52,090 nucleotides of DNA from Gammaproteobacteria bacterium (GTDB taxonomy: Bacteria; Pseudomonadota; Gammaproteobacteria; Ga0077536): the NCBI GenBank assembly GCA_023257255.1, contig JALRCR010000004.1:1-52090 (forward strand). The letters are read 5' to 3'. The position numbers and the translations under genes were made by a program. Below are positions 1-8,659 of this stretch, in pieces. The stretch's first letter is position 1. Each line of letters starts with the position of its first letter. The notes below the pieces were generated by a model. The model was not told where the DNA came from. It made no database searches and saw only the letters and a program-made list of their open reading frames with translations.

Positions 1-518
1 AGCGCGGTGAGGATCTCCGCCATGCGCGCCGGCGCACGGCGGCCGCCATCCGGCGTGTAGCGGTATTTTTCGCCCAGATGACTCCAGAACGCCCGCGCCG
101 GATCGCCCGGCGGCAGCGTCGGCATCACGCGATGAATGATCGCGAGGCGCTTGGTCCAGGCAAACCCGTGTTCACCGGCCAGTTCGTTGACCAGGCCAAA
201 CATGCGCGCCCGGTCGTCCAGCGCCGCGGGCACCAGCGGCGGTTCGGGATTGATGCGCTCGGCCAGATTGATCTGGTCGAGCCAACCGGCAACCGGGCGT
301 TCGTTGTTCCAGGCCGCAACCGGCGCGCTGGCCTGACCCGTCCACTCCACCAACTCGCGGTCGGCCTCGGCCATGCCGAATTCCAGATCGCTGCGCCCGG
401 CGCTGGCGGTCACCACCGGTGTGTAGGGGATCTTCTTCACATAAAAAAGCCCTTTGCGGGCTTCGGCGATAGGTCGGTAGTCGACGGTGATGTCGGTGAT
501 CATGATGTCGCTGGCCAC
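1..518 (-). CDS. Glutathione S-transferase-like protein, N-terminal part (runs off the window)
   Basis: The reverse strand stays open from a GTG at 518 to the window edge (172 codons), so the C-terminus is missing. AGAGGA lies six bases upstream of that GTG; an in-frame ATG at 503 is the alternative start. The visible part has a region around residues 60-110 (motifs AAWNNERPVAGWLDQI, LAERINPEPPLVP, RARMFGLVNELAGEHG) that resembles the thioredoxin-fold half of GST-superfamily proteins, where a cis-Pro precedes the glutathione site. A Trp (AAWNN) stands where many GSTs carry the catalytic Cys or Ser, so transferase activity is not certain. The family name is inferred from this pattern only. A plus-strand open frame covering 78-587 is judged to be its shadow. 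Confidence 0.6.
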   Translation of the reverse strand, partial: MASDIMITDITVDYRPIAEARKGLFYVKKIPYTPVVTASAGRSDLEFGMAEADRELVEWTGQASAPVAAWNNERPVAGWLDQINLAERINPEPPLVPAALDDRARMFGLVNELAGEHGFAWTKRLAIIHRVMPTLPPGDPARAFWSHLGEKYRYTPDGGRRAPARMAEILTA

Positions 519-670
519 GGCATGTCCTCTGGCGATGAAGTGAGCCGCATCATGCCCGAGGGCTGGGGGGCGGCGGAAGCGCGGTAGGCGCGGGCGACCC
601 TGCCGCCTACAATGCGACCTTATTCACCAACACGGCGATCCACTCGATCCGCCAGGGAAGTCTTATCCGC

Positions 671-1558
671 ATGGCGGCTCCATCCGACACCAGCATCATG
701 GCCTTGTTCTGCGACTTCGAGAACATTGCCCTCGGCGCCCGCGACGCCAAATACGCCCGGTTTGAAATAGGCAAAGTGCTGGAGCGGCTGTTGCTGAAAG
801 GCAATATCGTGGTCAAGAAAGCCTACTGCGACTGGGACCGTTACAAGGAATTCAAGGGCAATATGCACGAGGCGGCATTCGAGCTGATCGAAATCCCGCA
901 CGTGCGCATGAGCGGCAAGAACTCTGCCGACATCCGCCTGGTGGTCGATGCGCTGGACCTCTGCTACACCAAGTCCCACGTCGACACCTTCGTGATTATC
1001 AGCGGCGATTCCGACTTCTCACCGCTGGTCAGCAAGCTGCGCGAAAACAACAAGACCGTGATCGGGGTGGGCGTCAAGCAGTCCACGTCAGATCTGCTGA
1101 TCTCCAACTGCGACGAGTTCATCTACTACGACGATCTGGTGCGGGTTGAAAAGGAAAAGCGCCGGCCGCGCGCGCGCAAGCCCGCCGCGGCAAGTCCCGC
1201 CGCCGCGCCAGCCGAGAAGCCCGACGTGGCGGACAAGCCGGCAGAAGCCGCCGAGAAACCCGAGGCCGCCGACAAGCCGGCCGCGGCCAGCGACGCCGAG
1301 CGCCAACAGGAAGCGCTGGATATCGCGATGGAAACCATCGAGGCGCTGGTCGCCGAGCGCGGCACCGAAGAAAAAATCTGGGGCTCGATGGTCAAGCAGG
1401 CGATCAAACGTCGCCGGCCTGGCTTCAACGAGTCCTACTACGGCTTTCGTTCCTTCAGCAAGCTGCTGGAGGAAGCCGAGACCCGCAAGCTGGTCTCGCT
1501 GGAACACGATGAAAAATCTGGCGGCGTGATTATTCGCACGCTGACCGGCGACGTCTGA
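671..1558 (+). CDS. NYN-domain / OST-HTH (LOTUS) protein, LabA/DUF88-like
   Basis: A 295-residue protein. Residues 8-158 form a NYN (PIN-like nuclease) domain with the expected acidic residues: D15 in FCDFEN, D87 and D93 in the SADIRLVVDAL helix, and D113 and D115 in SGDSDF. A low-complexity linker (about 165-210) rich in Ala, Lys, Pro and Glu repeats an EKP/DKP unit. The C-terminal 80 residues (IWGSMVKQAIKRRRPGFNE, FSKLLEEAE) match the OST-HTH/LOTUS RNA-binding fold. In this family the NYN domain is a presumed metal-dependent ribonuclease and the LOTUS domain binds RNA, so a cytoplasmic role in RNA turnover is inferred. It is transcribed away from the GST-like gene and sits 30 bases before an LLM oxidoreductase gene. 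Confidence 0.85.
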   Translation: MAAPSDTSIMALFCDFENIALGARDAKYARFEIGKVLERLLLKGNIVVKKAYCDWDRYKEFKGNMHEAAFELIEIPHVRMSGKNSADIRLVVDALDLCYTKSHVDTFVIISGDSDFSPLVSKLRENNKTVIGVGVKQSTSDLLISNCDEFIYYDDLVRVEKEKRRPRARKPAAASPAAAPAEKPDVADKPAEAAEKPEAADKPAAASDAERQQEALDIAMETIEALVAERGTEEKIWGSMVKQAIKRRRPGFNESYYGFRSFSKLLEEAETRKLVSLEHDEKSGGVIIRTLTGDV

Positions 1559-1588
1559 ATTCAAAAAAAGATGAAGAGGAATGTGCAG

Positions 1589-2608
1589 ATGAAGATCGAC
1601 AGCTTGCTTCCGGCGATGGCGCCGGCCGAAGTCGCCGCGCAGGCGCAGAAACTGGAAAACATGGGCATCGACTGCGCATGGACCTTTGAAGCCGCGCACG
1701 ACGCCTTCTTCCCGCTGGCCTTTGCCGCGGCCGCCACCAGCAAACTGGAAATCGGCACCAACATCGCCGTGGCCTTCGCCCGCACGCCGTTCTCGACGGC
1801 CCAAATCGCCTGGGATCTCCAGCGCTATTCGAACGGTCGCTTCCGTTTGGGGCTGGGCACCCAGATTCGGCAGCACGTGGAGCGCCGGTTTTCGATGCCT
1901 TTTGAACATCCCGCCGCGCGCGTTACCGACTACATCCACTGCGTGCGGGCGATCTGGAATACCTTCCAGACCGGGGCGCGGCCGAACTACGAAGGGCCGT
2001 TCTACCAGTTCAAGCTGATTAACGAGTTCTTCAACCCCGGCCCGAACGCGCAGCCGGAGATCCCCATCTACCTGGCCGGTGTTAATCCGCGCATGTGCCG
2101 TGCGGCGGGTGAAGCGGCGGACGGCTTTCACGTTCACCCCATGCACACCGTGCCCTATCTAAAAGAAGTCGTGCGCCCGGCGCTCGACGAAGGCGCGCGC
2201 ACCCGCGGCAAGACGGTGGCGGATCTGGAACTCTATTCGCCGGTGTTTGTGGTGACGGGCGAGACCGAAGCCGAACGCGCGACGATGGAAAAGGCCGTGC
2301 GCCGTCAGATCGCCTTCTATGCCTCCACGCCCAGCTACGCGACGGTGCTGGAGTTCCACGGCTTCGGCGATTTGCAAAAGCAGCTCGGCGGACTGATGCG
2401 GGAAGGCAAGCTCGACGAGATGGGCGCGCATGTGCCCGACGCGCTCCTGTCGGAAATTGTAGTGTTCGCCCCGTCGGCCACGCTGGGCCAGACGCTGCGC
2501 CAGCGCTATGACGGCGTGCTGGACCGCGTATCGCTCTACTCGACCATGGGTGGCGAAGGCAGCTTCAGCCGCTGGCCGGAGCTGGTCGCCGGGATCCATG
2601 CAGCCTGA
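1589..2608 (+). CDS. LLM-class flavin-dependent oxidoreductase (TIGR03617-like)
   Basis: A 339-residue bacterial-luciferase-like TIM-barrel protein. The pattern MKIDSLLP, EIGTNIAVAFARTPF, WDLQRYSNGRFRLGLGTQ and PIYLAGVNPRMCRAAGEAADG is that of the LLM subfamily remembered as TIGR03617. Members are often called F420-dependent, but FMN use cannot be excluded from sequence and no F420 biosynthesis gene lies in the window. The ATG at 1589 is preferred because AGAGGA sits upstream at good spacing and the family N-terminus begins MKID; an in-frame ATG at 1571 would add six residues. The substrate is unknown. It follows the NYN gene by 30 bases and converges with the acetyltransferase gene. Confidence 0.8.
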   Translation: MKIDSLLPAMAPAEVAAQAQKLENMGIDCAWTFEAAHDAFFPLAFAAAATSKLEIGTNIAVAFARTPFSTAQIAWDLQRYSNGRFRLGLGTQIRQHVERRFSMPFEHPAARVTDYIHCVRAIWNTFQTGARPNYEGPFYQFKLINEFFNPGPNAQPEIPIYLAGVNPRMCRAAGEAADGFHVHPMHTVPYLKEVVRPALDEGARTRGKTVADLELYSPVFVVTGETEAERATMEKAVRRQIAFYASTPSYATVLEFHGFGDLQKQLGGLMREGKLDEMGAHVPDALLSEIVVFAPSATLGQTLRQRYDGVLDRVSLYSTMGGEGSFSRWPELVAGIHAA

Positions 2609-2719
2609 GCGTCGCAGCTGACCACGGTGATGGCGTGACGGCCAGCGTCCCGGAGGAACTTGCCGACGACATCCGCGAGCAGCTGGGACCCGGTGTAATT
2701 GACGGCCGATCAATAAGCT

Positions 2720-3262
2720 TCAGGCGACCTGCGGCAGCCACTGCCGCCACGCGCCGAGCACAGCGTCCCACTGCACCTGATAAAAATGCACGCCCAGTTC
2801 GACCGCGGTCGGGATGGGCAGGTCCAGCCAGGCGTCGGCTTCGCCCTGCTTTGATTCCACCCGCATGCCCAGTTTGCGGGTTAGCGCCGCCATCGCGGCG
2901 TTGTCGCTCATGAAGTGAATCCACAGGCGCTGACAGCCATGGGCCCGCGCGCTTTTGACGGCATGCTGAATCAGGCGCTGGGCGAGGCCTTCGCGCCGGT
3001 AGGCGGGGAGCACGCTTAAACCGAGTTCGGCGGTGCCGTCGACCTGGCCCACGTGCACCACGGCAATCACCGCGAACTGTGAGTCGAATGCCGCGAGCAC
3101 CCGATCACGGTCGAAATTGATGCCGTCGACGTAGTCCCGAATCATCTCCTCGGGCAGGGCGCCACCGAAGCGCAAGCGCCGGTCCTCGTCGTTGAGCTTC
3201 AGAAAGTGCCGGCACAGGCGCGCCCGGTCGGACGGGCCCAGGGCGTGAATGAGGCGTGGCAT
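2720..3262 (-). CDS. GNAT family N-acetyltransferase
   Basis: A 180-residue protein with the GNAT acetyl-CoA signature in its middle: a beta strand ending LGLSVLPAYRREGLAQRLI (the R/Q-x-x-G-x-G/A loop that binds the pyrophosphate), then a helix and the strand RLWIHF. Such enzymes move the acetyl group of acetyl-CoA to an amine or amino acid; the acceptor is not readable here. The ATG at 3262 is chosen because GAGGAGAAG precedes it by a suitable distance; an upstream in-frame ATG at 3373 would add a Cys-rich, unlikely N-terminus. It is divergent from the cupin gene at 3453 across about 190 bases. The 110 bases between its stop and the LLM gene's stop hold no recognisable gene. Confidence 0.8.
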   Translation of the reverse strand: MPRLIHALGPSDRARLCRHFLKLNDEDRRLRFGGALPEEMIRDYVDGINFDRDRVLAAFDSQFAVIAVVHVGQVDGTAELGLSVLPAYRREGLAQRLIQHAVKSARAHGCQRLWIHFMSDNAAMAALTRKLGMRVESKQGEADAWLDLPIPTAVELGVHFYQVQWDAVLGAWRQWLPQVA

Positions 3263-3452
3263 GCGTGTCTTCTCCTCACGTCGGCAGACGCGTTGAATGG
3301 ACCGATGGCGCGCAGTGTAAGGCTTGAATGTGGCGGTGCAACAAAAATTTGGGCATCGGCTGTGAGCCCGCAAGCGCCGGCCGCTCGCGGGTGTACGCCT
3401 GCACGAACATGCGGTACCGTCCGGCGCGTCCTAGCCTAAACCGGAGCAGCGC

Positions 3453-4232
3453 ATGTCTTATCAGGAACAAATTCCCCGCAAACCCGTCAGCCGTCGCGAC
3501 ATGTTGAAGCGCGTGGCCCGATTCTCGAAGGTCAAAGGCTCCGACGGTGGTCTGCCCGACAGCTATCACCCCAGCGCAGAACGCATTCTCTATAACGTCA
3601 TTGGCTTCCAGCCGCCCTCGGTGGAAGCGGGCGGTATGGTGTCCCCGGTCGGCGACAAGGCCGCGCGGATGTCGGCGATCAAGATTTCTGAAGGCTTCAA
3701 CCTGGGATTCTGCCGCGCGCTGCCGGGCAAGGGCCCGATGATGCACAACCACGACACCAACGAGACCTTCATCGGCATCACCGGCACCTGGCGTGCGAGC
3801 TGGGAAGATCCGCGCGGCAAGGTGCAGCACGTCGACCTTGAACCGCTGGACGTCATTTCTTTCCCGGCCGGCGTGATCCGCCGGTTTGAAAACGTCTCCC
3901 GTGGCGCGAAGACCAAGTACTCGACGCTGATGTTCGTGATTTCCGGCGACGGTCCGTCCGCCGAGTTCTCGCGCGAGGCGATGGCCGAACTGGCCGAAGC
4001 CGGACTGCTCGACATCGATCCCCGCAAGCGCGGCAAGGTGTATTCCTCCAGCAGCGAAGCGCCTGCGGCGAAGGCCCCGCGTGCCAGTAGCAAGAAAGCG
4101 CAGGCCAAGCGCGCCGCAGTGAGCAAGAAAGCTGCCGCACCCGCGCGCAAAAAAGCCGCCGCCAAGCCGGCCGCGCGTAAAGCGCCCGCCCGCGCGAGCA
4201 AGCCTGCAGCGCGGCGCGCGCGGGCCAGTTAG
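3453..4232 (+). CDS. Cupin-domain protein with histone-H1-like Lys/Ala/Arg tail
   Basis: A 259-residue two-part protein. Residues about 75-165 form a cupin barrel with the metal-site pattern MMHNHDTNETFIG (H98, H100, E104) and a second motif around LDVISFPAGVIRRFENV. Residues 196-259 are almost entirely Ala, Lys, Arg, Pro and Ser (SKKAAAPARKKAAAKPAARK), like bacterial H1-type and AlgP-type DNA-binding tails. The N-terminal SRRDMLKR looks like a Tat motif but no hydrophobic segment follows, so the protein is probably cytoplasmic. The cupin substrate is unknown. The tail could bind DNA, RNA or polyphosphate, which is inference. The gene stands alone, divergent from the GNAT gene and 205 bases before the exporter gene. 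Confidence 0.75.
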   Translation: MSYQEQIPRKPVSRRDMLKRVARFSKVKGSDGGLPDSYHPSAERILYNVIGFQPPSVEAGGMVSPVGDKAARMSAIKISEGFNLGFCRALPGKGPMMHNHDTNETFIGITGTWRASWEDPRGKVQHVDLEPLDVISFPAGVIRRFENVSRGAKTKYSTLMFVISGDGPSAEFSREAMAELAEAGLLDIDPRKRGKVYSSSSEAPAAKAPRASSKKAQAKRAAVSKKAAAPARKKAAAKPAARKAPARASKPAARRARAS

Positions 4233-4254
4233 GCCGTTACAGGCAACGCCCGCC

Positions 4255-4402
4255 GTGCGCAAGCGCGCACCGCGGGTGGGCGGCGACGCAAGTCGCTTGC
4301 GCGCTGGTCTTTAGTCAGCCCGATCCGCGTCGGGTCCGCGGGGCTGGACTGACGCTGGCGCGACGGGCGATGCTCCCGCACTTGCGCTTCCCGGGCGCCC
4401 GG
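4255..4402 (+). other. Highly structured intergenic leader before the HpnN-like gene
   Basis: The 205 bases between the cupin gene and the RND exporter gene contain several short perfect inverted repeats: GTGCGC/GCGCAC (4255-4270, 4-base loop), CGCAAG/CTTGCG (4287-4301, 3-base loop), CCCGA/TCGGG (4319-4334), and a CCGGGCGCCCGG palindrome near 4388-4400. The CGCAAG at 4258-4263 can also pair with the CTTGCG at 4296-4301, so the first two hairpins could be alternatives. No poly-T tract follows. It may be a terminator for the upstream gene, an attenuator-like leader, or simply GC-rich spacer. Confidence 0.3.
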
Positions 4403-4437
4403 CCCGAGCATTCACAGGACGCACAACACAGGCATTT

Positions 4438-7068
4438 ATGTCACCCGAACTTCGCAATCTTCCGCGGCGCGTGGTGCACGCGATCGTCGGCTGGTCGGTG
4501 GCGCAGCGCTGGCTGGTGCTGCTGGCCTGCCTGCTGGTGACGGCCTATGCGCTGCACTACACCGCCAATCACATCAGCATCGACACCGATACCTCGGAAA
4601 TGATCGACGTGCGCTTGCCGCACCGGCAGGCAAATCTCGCGCTGGCGGCAGCCTTTCCGCATCTGCCCGGCGATGTGGTGGTGTTTGCCGAGTCGACGCA
4701 CGCCGGCGCGGCGGAAGACGCGGCGGATGCACTGGCGGCGCGGCTCGCGGCACGACCAGACATCGCGCATGCCGTGTCCCAGCCCGGTGGCGGGGCGTTT
4801 TTCCGTCGTAACGGCCTGCTGTATCTCTCGACGGATGAACTCTGGCAGATCGACGAGCGTCTCGCCGAGGCGACGCCGCTCTTGGGCACGCTGGCGCATG
4901 ATCCCAGCCTGCGCGGGCTCTTTGGCACCTTGTCGACCGCGCTGGAGCAACCGCTGGACGACGCCCGTCAGGCCTTGCTCGCCCGGATGTTCAGCCGGCT
5001 AGCCGGTGCGCTGACCGCCAAGGACGGGGCGCCCGTGCACTGGCGCGATGAACTCTTTGAGGTCGGGCAGGGCATGCAGCGCGCCTTCGTGCTGGTCGAT
5101 CCGGCCCGAGAGAAAACCTCTTTCCAGCCCGAACAGGCCGCCCTCGACCAGCTCCACCTGCTCTTGGCCGAGATGGCGAAGGACTGGCCGGACGTGCGCT
5201 TCCAGGTCACCGGCTCCGTGCCCATGAACAGCGAAGAACTGGTGACCGTGGCCGACGATACCGGCCTGACCACGCTGCTGTCCTTCGCCGCCGTGGCGCT
5301 GGTGCTGGTCTGGGGCCTCCGCTCGCCGGCGCTGGTGGCGGCGGTGCTGGTGACGCTGGCCTTCGGTCTGGTCTGGACCGCGGCGCTGGCTACCGCGCTG
5401 GTCGGTAGTCTCAACATCATTTCGGTGTGTTTTGCGGTGCTGTTCATCGGTATGGGGGTCGACTTCGGCATCCAGTTCGCCATGCGCTATCTGGAGGAGT
5501 GCGACCACGGACGGGACCAACGCGCGGCGCTGGGCGCGGCGGGCGACGGCGCCGGTGGCGCGCTGGTGCTGGCGGCGGTGGGCGCTGCAATCAGCTTTGC
5601 CGCCTTTGTGCCCACCAGCTATCGCGGCCTCGCGCAGCTGGGCGTCATTTCCAGCTTCAGCATGGGCGTTGCCCTGGTGGCCAACATCACGCTGCTGCCG
5701 GCGGTGCTCTCGCTGCTAAAAGTGCCGCACGCTCGCCAGCGGGCGGACCGTTATGGCGTTGGCGCGCTGGTGGTGGTGCTGGGGCGCCACGGTCGACTGG
5801 TGCTGGCCGGTGCCGCCATCCTGACGCTCGGCAGTCTTGCGCTGCTGCCACGGGTAGATTTCGATCCCAATCCGGCCAATCTCAAGGACCGTGAAAGCCC
5901 GTCGGTGCGGGCGTTCCTGGCACTGGCCAACGACCCGCTCATCACGCCCTACACCATCGGGATTTTGAGTCCGTCGGTCGCGGCCGCCGGTGCGCGCGCC
6001 GAAACGCTGGCGAAGCTGCCGAGTGTCGACAAGGTGGTCACGCTGCAAAGTCTGGTGCCCGAGGCGCAGGACGAAAAGCTGTCGATCATCGCCGGCATGG
6101 CGACCGCCTTGACCGGCGTGACGGACCTCACCCCGGGGCCGGCACCGGCCGATGCCGAGGAGCGGGCCGCGCTGACGGCCTTCACGGCCAAGCTCGCGAG
6201 CAAACGCGCGGCCTTGAGCCTGCCGGCCGCGCGCAGCGCCGCCGCGCAACTGGCAGAGGCCCTGGAAAGCCGGCTGCGTCCGGACGCCGATATCGCCGCG
6301 CTGCGCCGCCAGCTGCTGGGCGATCTCCCGCAAACGCTGGCGCGTCTTAACGAGCTGATGGAGGCCGCGCCGGTCAGCCTCGCGGATCTGCCCGAGGATC
6401 TCCGCGCCCGCTATCTGGCGCCGGACGGACGCGCACGCATCGAGGTCTACCCGCGCGAGAATCTGAACGACAACGCCGCCATGCGCCGCTTCGTGCAAGA
6501 AGTGCAGGGCGCCGATCCGGGCGCCACCGGCGCGCCGGTCGAGTTGGTCATCGGCAGCGACGTGGTGGTCGACGCCTGCCTCAAGGCCTCGCTGGGCGCG
6601 TTGATTCTGACCATCCTGCTGCACGCGCTGGTGCTGCACGGCTGGGTCGATGCGCTGCTGGTGGCGGCACCGCTGGTGCTGGCCATGCTGCTGACGCTGG
6701 CGACTTCGGTGCTGATCCATTTCCCGCTTAATTTCGCCAACATCATTGCGCTGCCCCTGCTGATCGGGCTGAACAACGCCTACGGCGCCTACCTGGTGGT
6801 CAGGCGCAAACACATCGACGGACTCGACCCCTTGCTCGCCAGCAGCACGCCGCGCGCGGTGCTGTTCAGCGGGATGACGGCGGTGGCCTCGTTTGGCACG
6901 CTGGCGGTGTCCAAGCATCCGGGTATGGCCGGTATGGGCGTGCTGATTTCGCTGTCGCTGACCTACGCGCTGGCCAGCGCGCTGATCGTATTGCCGGCCC
7001 TGATGGCCGCTGTTGAACGCTGGCAGGCGCGCCGCGCCGCCGGCTCCCCGCCCCATATCAAACCTTAA
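4438..7068 (+). CDS. hpnN: HpnN-like RND/MMPL-family inner-membrane exporter
   Basis: An 876-residue membrane protein with the RND layout: a first membrane helix at about 24-44, a large periplasmic domain, a bundle of membrane helices around 275-430, then a second periplasmic domain and a second bundle (about 715-865). The early periplasmic stretch (IDTDTSEMID, FFRRNGLLYLSTDELWQI, ATPLLGTL) resembles HpnN, the transporter that moves hopanoids to the outer membrane. The characteristic GMGVDFGIQFAMRY helix is present at about 338-351. Other MMPL/RND lipid exporters are possible, and no squalene or hopanoid biosynthesis gene is in the window. The gst gene starts 11 bases after its stop, so the two may be co-transcribed. 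Confidence 0.7.
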   Translation: MSPELRNLPRRVVHAIVGWSVAQRWLVLLACLLVTAYALHYTANHISIDTDTSEMIDVRLPHRQANLALAAAFPHLPGDVVVFAESTHAGAAEDAADALAARLAARPDIAHAVSQPGGGAFFRRNGLLYLSTDELWQIDERLAEATPLLGTLAHDPSLRGLFGTLSTALEQPLDDARQALLARMFSRLAGALTAKDGAPVHWRDELFEVGQGMQRAFVLVDPAREKTSFQPEQAALDQLHLLLAEMAKDWPDVRFQVTGSVPMNSEELVTVADDTGLTTLLSFAAVALVLVWGLRSPALVAAVLVTLAFGLVWTAALATALVGSLNIISVCFAVLFIGMGVDFGIQFAMRYLEECDHGRDQRAALGAAGDGAGGALVLAAVGAAISFAAFVPTSYRGLAQLGVISSFSMGVALVANITLLPAVLSLLKVPHARQRADRYGVGALVVVLGRHGRLVLAGAAILTLGSLALLPRVDFDPNPANLKDRESPSVRAFLALANDPLITPYTIGILSPSVAAAGARAETLAKLPSVDKVVTLQSLVPEAQDEKLSIIAGMATALTGVTDLTPGPAPADAEERAALTAFTAKLASKRAALSLPAARSAAAQLAEALESRLRPDADIAALRRQLLGDLPQTLARLNELMEAAPVSLADLPEDLRARYLAPDGRARIEVYPRENLNDNAAMRRFVQEVQGADPGATGAPVELVIGSDVVVDACLKASLGALILTILLHALVLHGWVDALLVAAPLVLAMLLTLATSVLIHFPLNFANIIALPLLIGLNNAYGAYLVVRRKHIDGLDPLLASSTPRAVLFSGMTAVASFGTLAVSKHPGMAGMGVLISLSLTYALASALIVLPALMAAVERWQARRAAGSPPHIKP

Positions 7069-7079
7069 CGAGGACTCAC

Positions 7080-7721
7080 ATGCTCAAGCTCTACGGTTTT
7101 CCGGTCAGCAACTACTTCAACATGGTGAAGCTCGCCCTGCTGGAGAAAGGCGTGGCGTTTGAAGAAGTCACCGCCCGGCCCAGCCAGAAAGACGAGTTTC
7201 GCGCGCGTAGCCCCATGGGCAAGATCCCCTGCCTCGAAGTGGCGGAAGGGTTCATCAGCGAAACCGATGTGATCCTCGACTACATCGAAGCGCTGCATCC
7301 AGGCCACTTTCCGACCACGCCCTTTGCGCAGGCCAAGGCCCGCGAGTTGATGCGGGTAATGGAGCTCTACATCGAACTGCCCGCCCGGCGGCATTTCGGG
7401 CACGCGCTGTTTGGCGCGCCGATCAATCAGGCCGCACTTGAAGAAGTGAAGCCGGCGGTGGAGAAAGGGCTGGCAGCGCTGAAGCAGTTGGCCGGCAGCG
7501 GCCCGTGGCTGGGCGGGGCCAGCTTTTCGCTGCTCGACATCTATGCCTACTACACCTTTGGCTATGCCGGCATGGTGCTGAACAAGGTCTATCAGTGGGA
7601 CATCCTCGCCGAGGTGCCGGATGTGGCCGCGATTCTCGACAAGGTCAAAGCCCGCGCGACCACCCAAAGCGTGGACGCCGCCCAACAGGCCGCGCTCGCG
7701 GCCCTCATGGCCCCCAAATAA
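7080..7721 (+). CDS. Glutathione S-transferase family protein
   Basis: A 213-residue protein of full GST length. The N-terminal thioredoxin-like half begins MLKLYGFPVSNYFNMVKLALLEKG, with the conserved cis-Pro turn GKIPCLE and the glutathione-binding ISETDVILDYIE (Glu-Thr taking the usual Glu-Ser place). The helical C-terminal half carries the N-capping pattern FSLLDIYAYY. These cytoplasmic enzymes conjugate glutathione to electrophiles or act as isomerases or dehalogenases. GAGGA precedes the ATG. It lies between the exporter gene and the BKACE gene with gaps of 11 bases on each side, suggesting one transcript. The substrate is not predictable. Confidence 0.85.
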   Translation: MLKLYGFPVSNYFNMVKLALLEKGVAFEEVTARPSQKDEFRARSPMGKIPCLEVAEGFISETDVILDYIEALHPGHFPTTPFAQAKARELMRVMELYIELPARRHFGHALFGAPINQAALEEVKPAVEKGLAALKQLAGSGPWLGGASFSLLDIYAYYTFGYAGMVLNKVYQWDILAEVPDVAAILDKVKARATTQSVDAAQQAALAALMAPK

Positions 7722-7732
7722 GGAACCTGCGC

Positions 7733-8659
7733 ATGCCGCGTAAAGTCATCATCACCTGCGCCGTCACTGGCAGTATCCACACGCCCAGCATGTCGCCGCA
7801 CCTGCCGATTACGGCGGCCGAGATCACGGCCGCCGCGATCGGGGCGGCCGAAGCCGGTGCGGCCATCGTCCACCTGCACGCCCGCGACCCCGAGGACGGA
7901 CGCCCGACGCAGGATCCGGCGCTGTTCCGCGAATTCTGTCCGCAGATCAAGGCGGCCTCCGATGTGGTGATCAACCTCACCACCGGCGGCGCGCCGACCA
8001 TGCTGGTCGAAGAACGCCTGCAGCCCGCGCTGCAACTGAAGCCCGAAGTGGCTTCGCTCAACATGGGCTCGATGAACTTCGGGCTCTACGAAATGATTGG
8101 GCGCTTCAAGGAATTCAAACACGACTGGGAAAAGCCCTATCTGGCGGGCAGTGAAGACCGGGTGTTCAAGAACACCTTTCGCGACATCGCCTACATCCTC
8201 GAGTCCTGCAGCGACAACCAGACCCGCTTCGAGATTGAGTGCTATGACATCGGCCATCTCTACACCGCAGCGCATTTTCTTGACCGCGGGCTGGTGAAGC
8301 CGCCGCTGCTGATCCAGTCGGTGTTCGGGCTGCGCGGGGCGATTGGCGCGCACTTCGAAGACGTCGTCCACATGCGCCGTACCGCCGACCGGCTGTTCGG
8401 CAATGACTACCTGTGGTCGGTGCTGGGCGCCGGACGCAGCCAGATCCCGACCGCCACGATGTCGGCGGCGATGGGCGGCATGGTGCGCGTGGGCCTGGAA
8501 GACTCGCTGTGGGATGGCCCCGGCAAGCTCGCCGAAACCAATGCCGCGCAGGTGCGCCGCATTCGCACCGTGATCGAGGCGCTGTCGCTGGAAGTGGCGA
8601 CCCCCGCCGAGGCACGCGAGATGCTGAAGCTGAAAGGGCGCGACAACGTCGCGTTCTAA
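7733..8659 (+). CDS. Beta-keto acid cleavage enzyme (BKACE, DUF849 family)
   Basis: A 308-residue TIM-barrel protein of the BKACE family, whose members condense a beta-keto acid with acetyl-CoA to give acetoacetate and a new CoA ester, using a zinc ion. Visible family marks are VIITCAVTGSIHTPSMSPHLPIT, the zinc-binding HLHARDPEDGRPTQD (H47, H49), INLTTGG, and a C-terminal TAAQVRRIRTVIEALSLE-like helix. The start at 7733 has AAGGAA upstream. Natural substrates in this family range from 3-keto-5-aminohexanoate to dehydrocarnitine and others; the specificity cannot be read here. It follows the GST gene by 11 bases and precedes a WYL regulator that may control it. Confidence 0.88.
   Translation: MPRKVIITCAVTGSIHTPSMSPHLPITAAEITAAAIGAAEAGAAIVHLHARDPEDGRPTQDPALFREFCPQIKAASDVVINLTTGGAPTMLVEERLQPALQLKPEVASLNMGSMNFGLYEMIGRFKEFKHDWEKPYLAGSEDRVFKNTFRDIAYILESCSDNQTRFEIECYDIGHLYTAAHFLDRGLVKPPLLIQSVFGLRGAIGAHFEDVVHMRRTADRLFGNDYLWSVLGAGRSQIPTATMSAAMGGMVRVGLEDSLWDGPGKLAETNAAQVRRIRTVIEALSLEVATPAEAREMLKLKGRDNVAF

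Noticed and set aside
78-587. A 169-codon plus-strand open frame at the window start.
   Set aside because: It overlaps the minus-strand GST-like frame, which has coherent GST-type sequence and a ribosome site. The plus frame's product is Arg/His/Gly-rich with no domain.
2635-2913. Short plus-strand frame after the first LLM gene (start ...VPEELADDIREQLGPG).
   Set aside because: It overlaps the GNAT gene on the other strand, has no ribosome site, and its downstream part is antisense-type sequence. The first 20 residues look protein-like, but not enough to call a remnant.
3480-3560. Possible Tat signal (SRRDMLKR) at the start of the cupin with the H1-like tail.
   Set aside because: The twin-arginine motif is present, but no hydrophobic segment or cleavage site follows, so export is unlikely.
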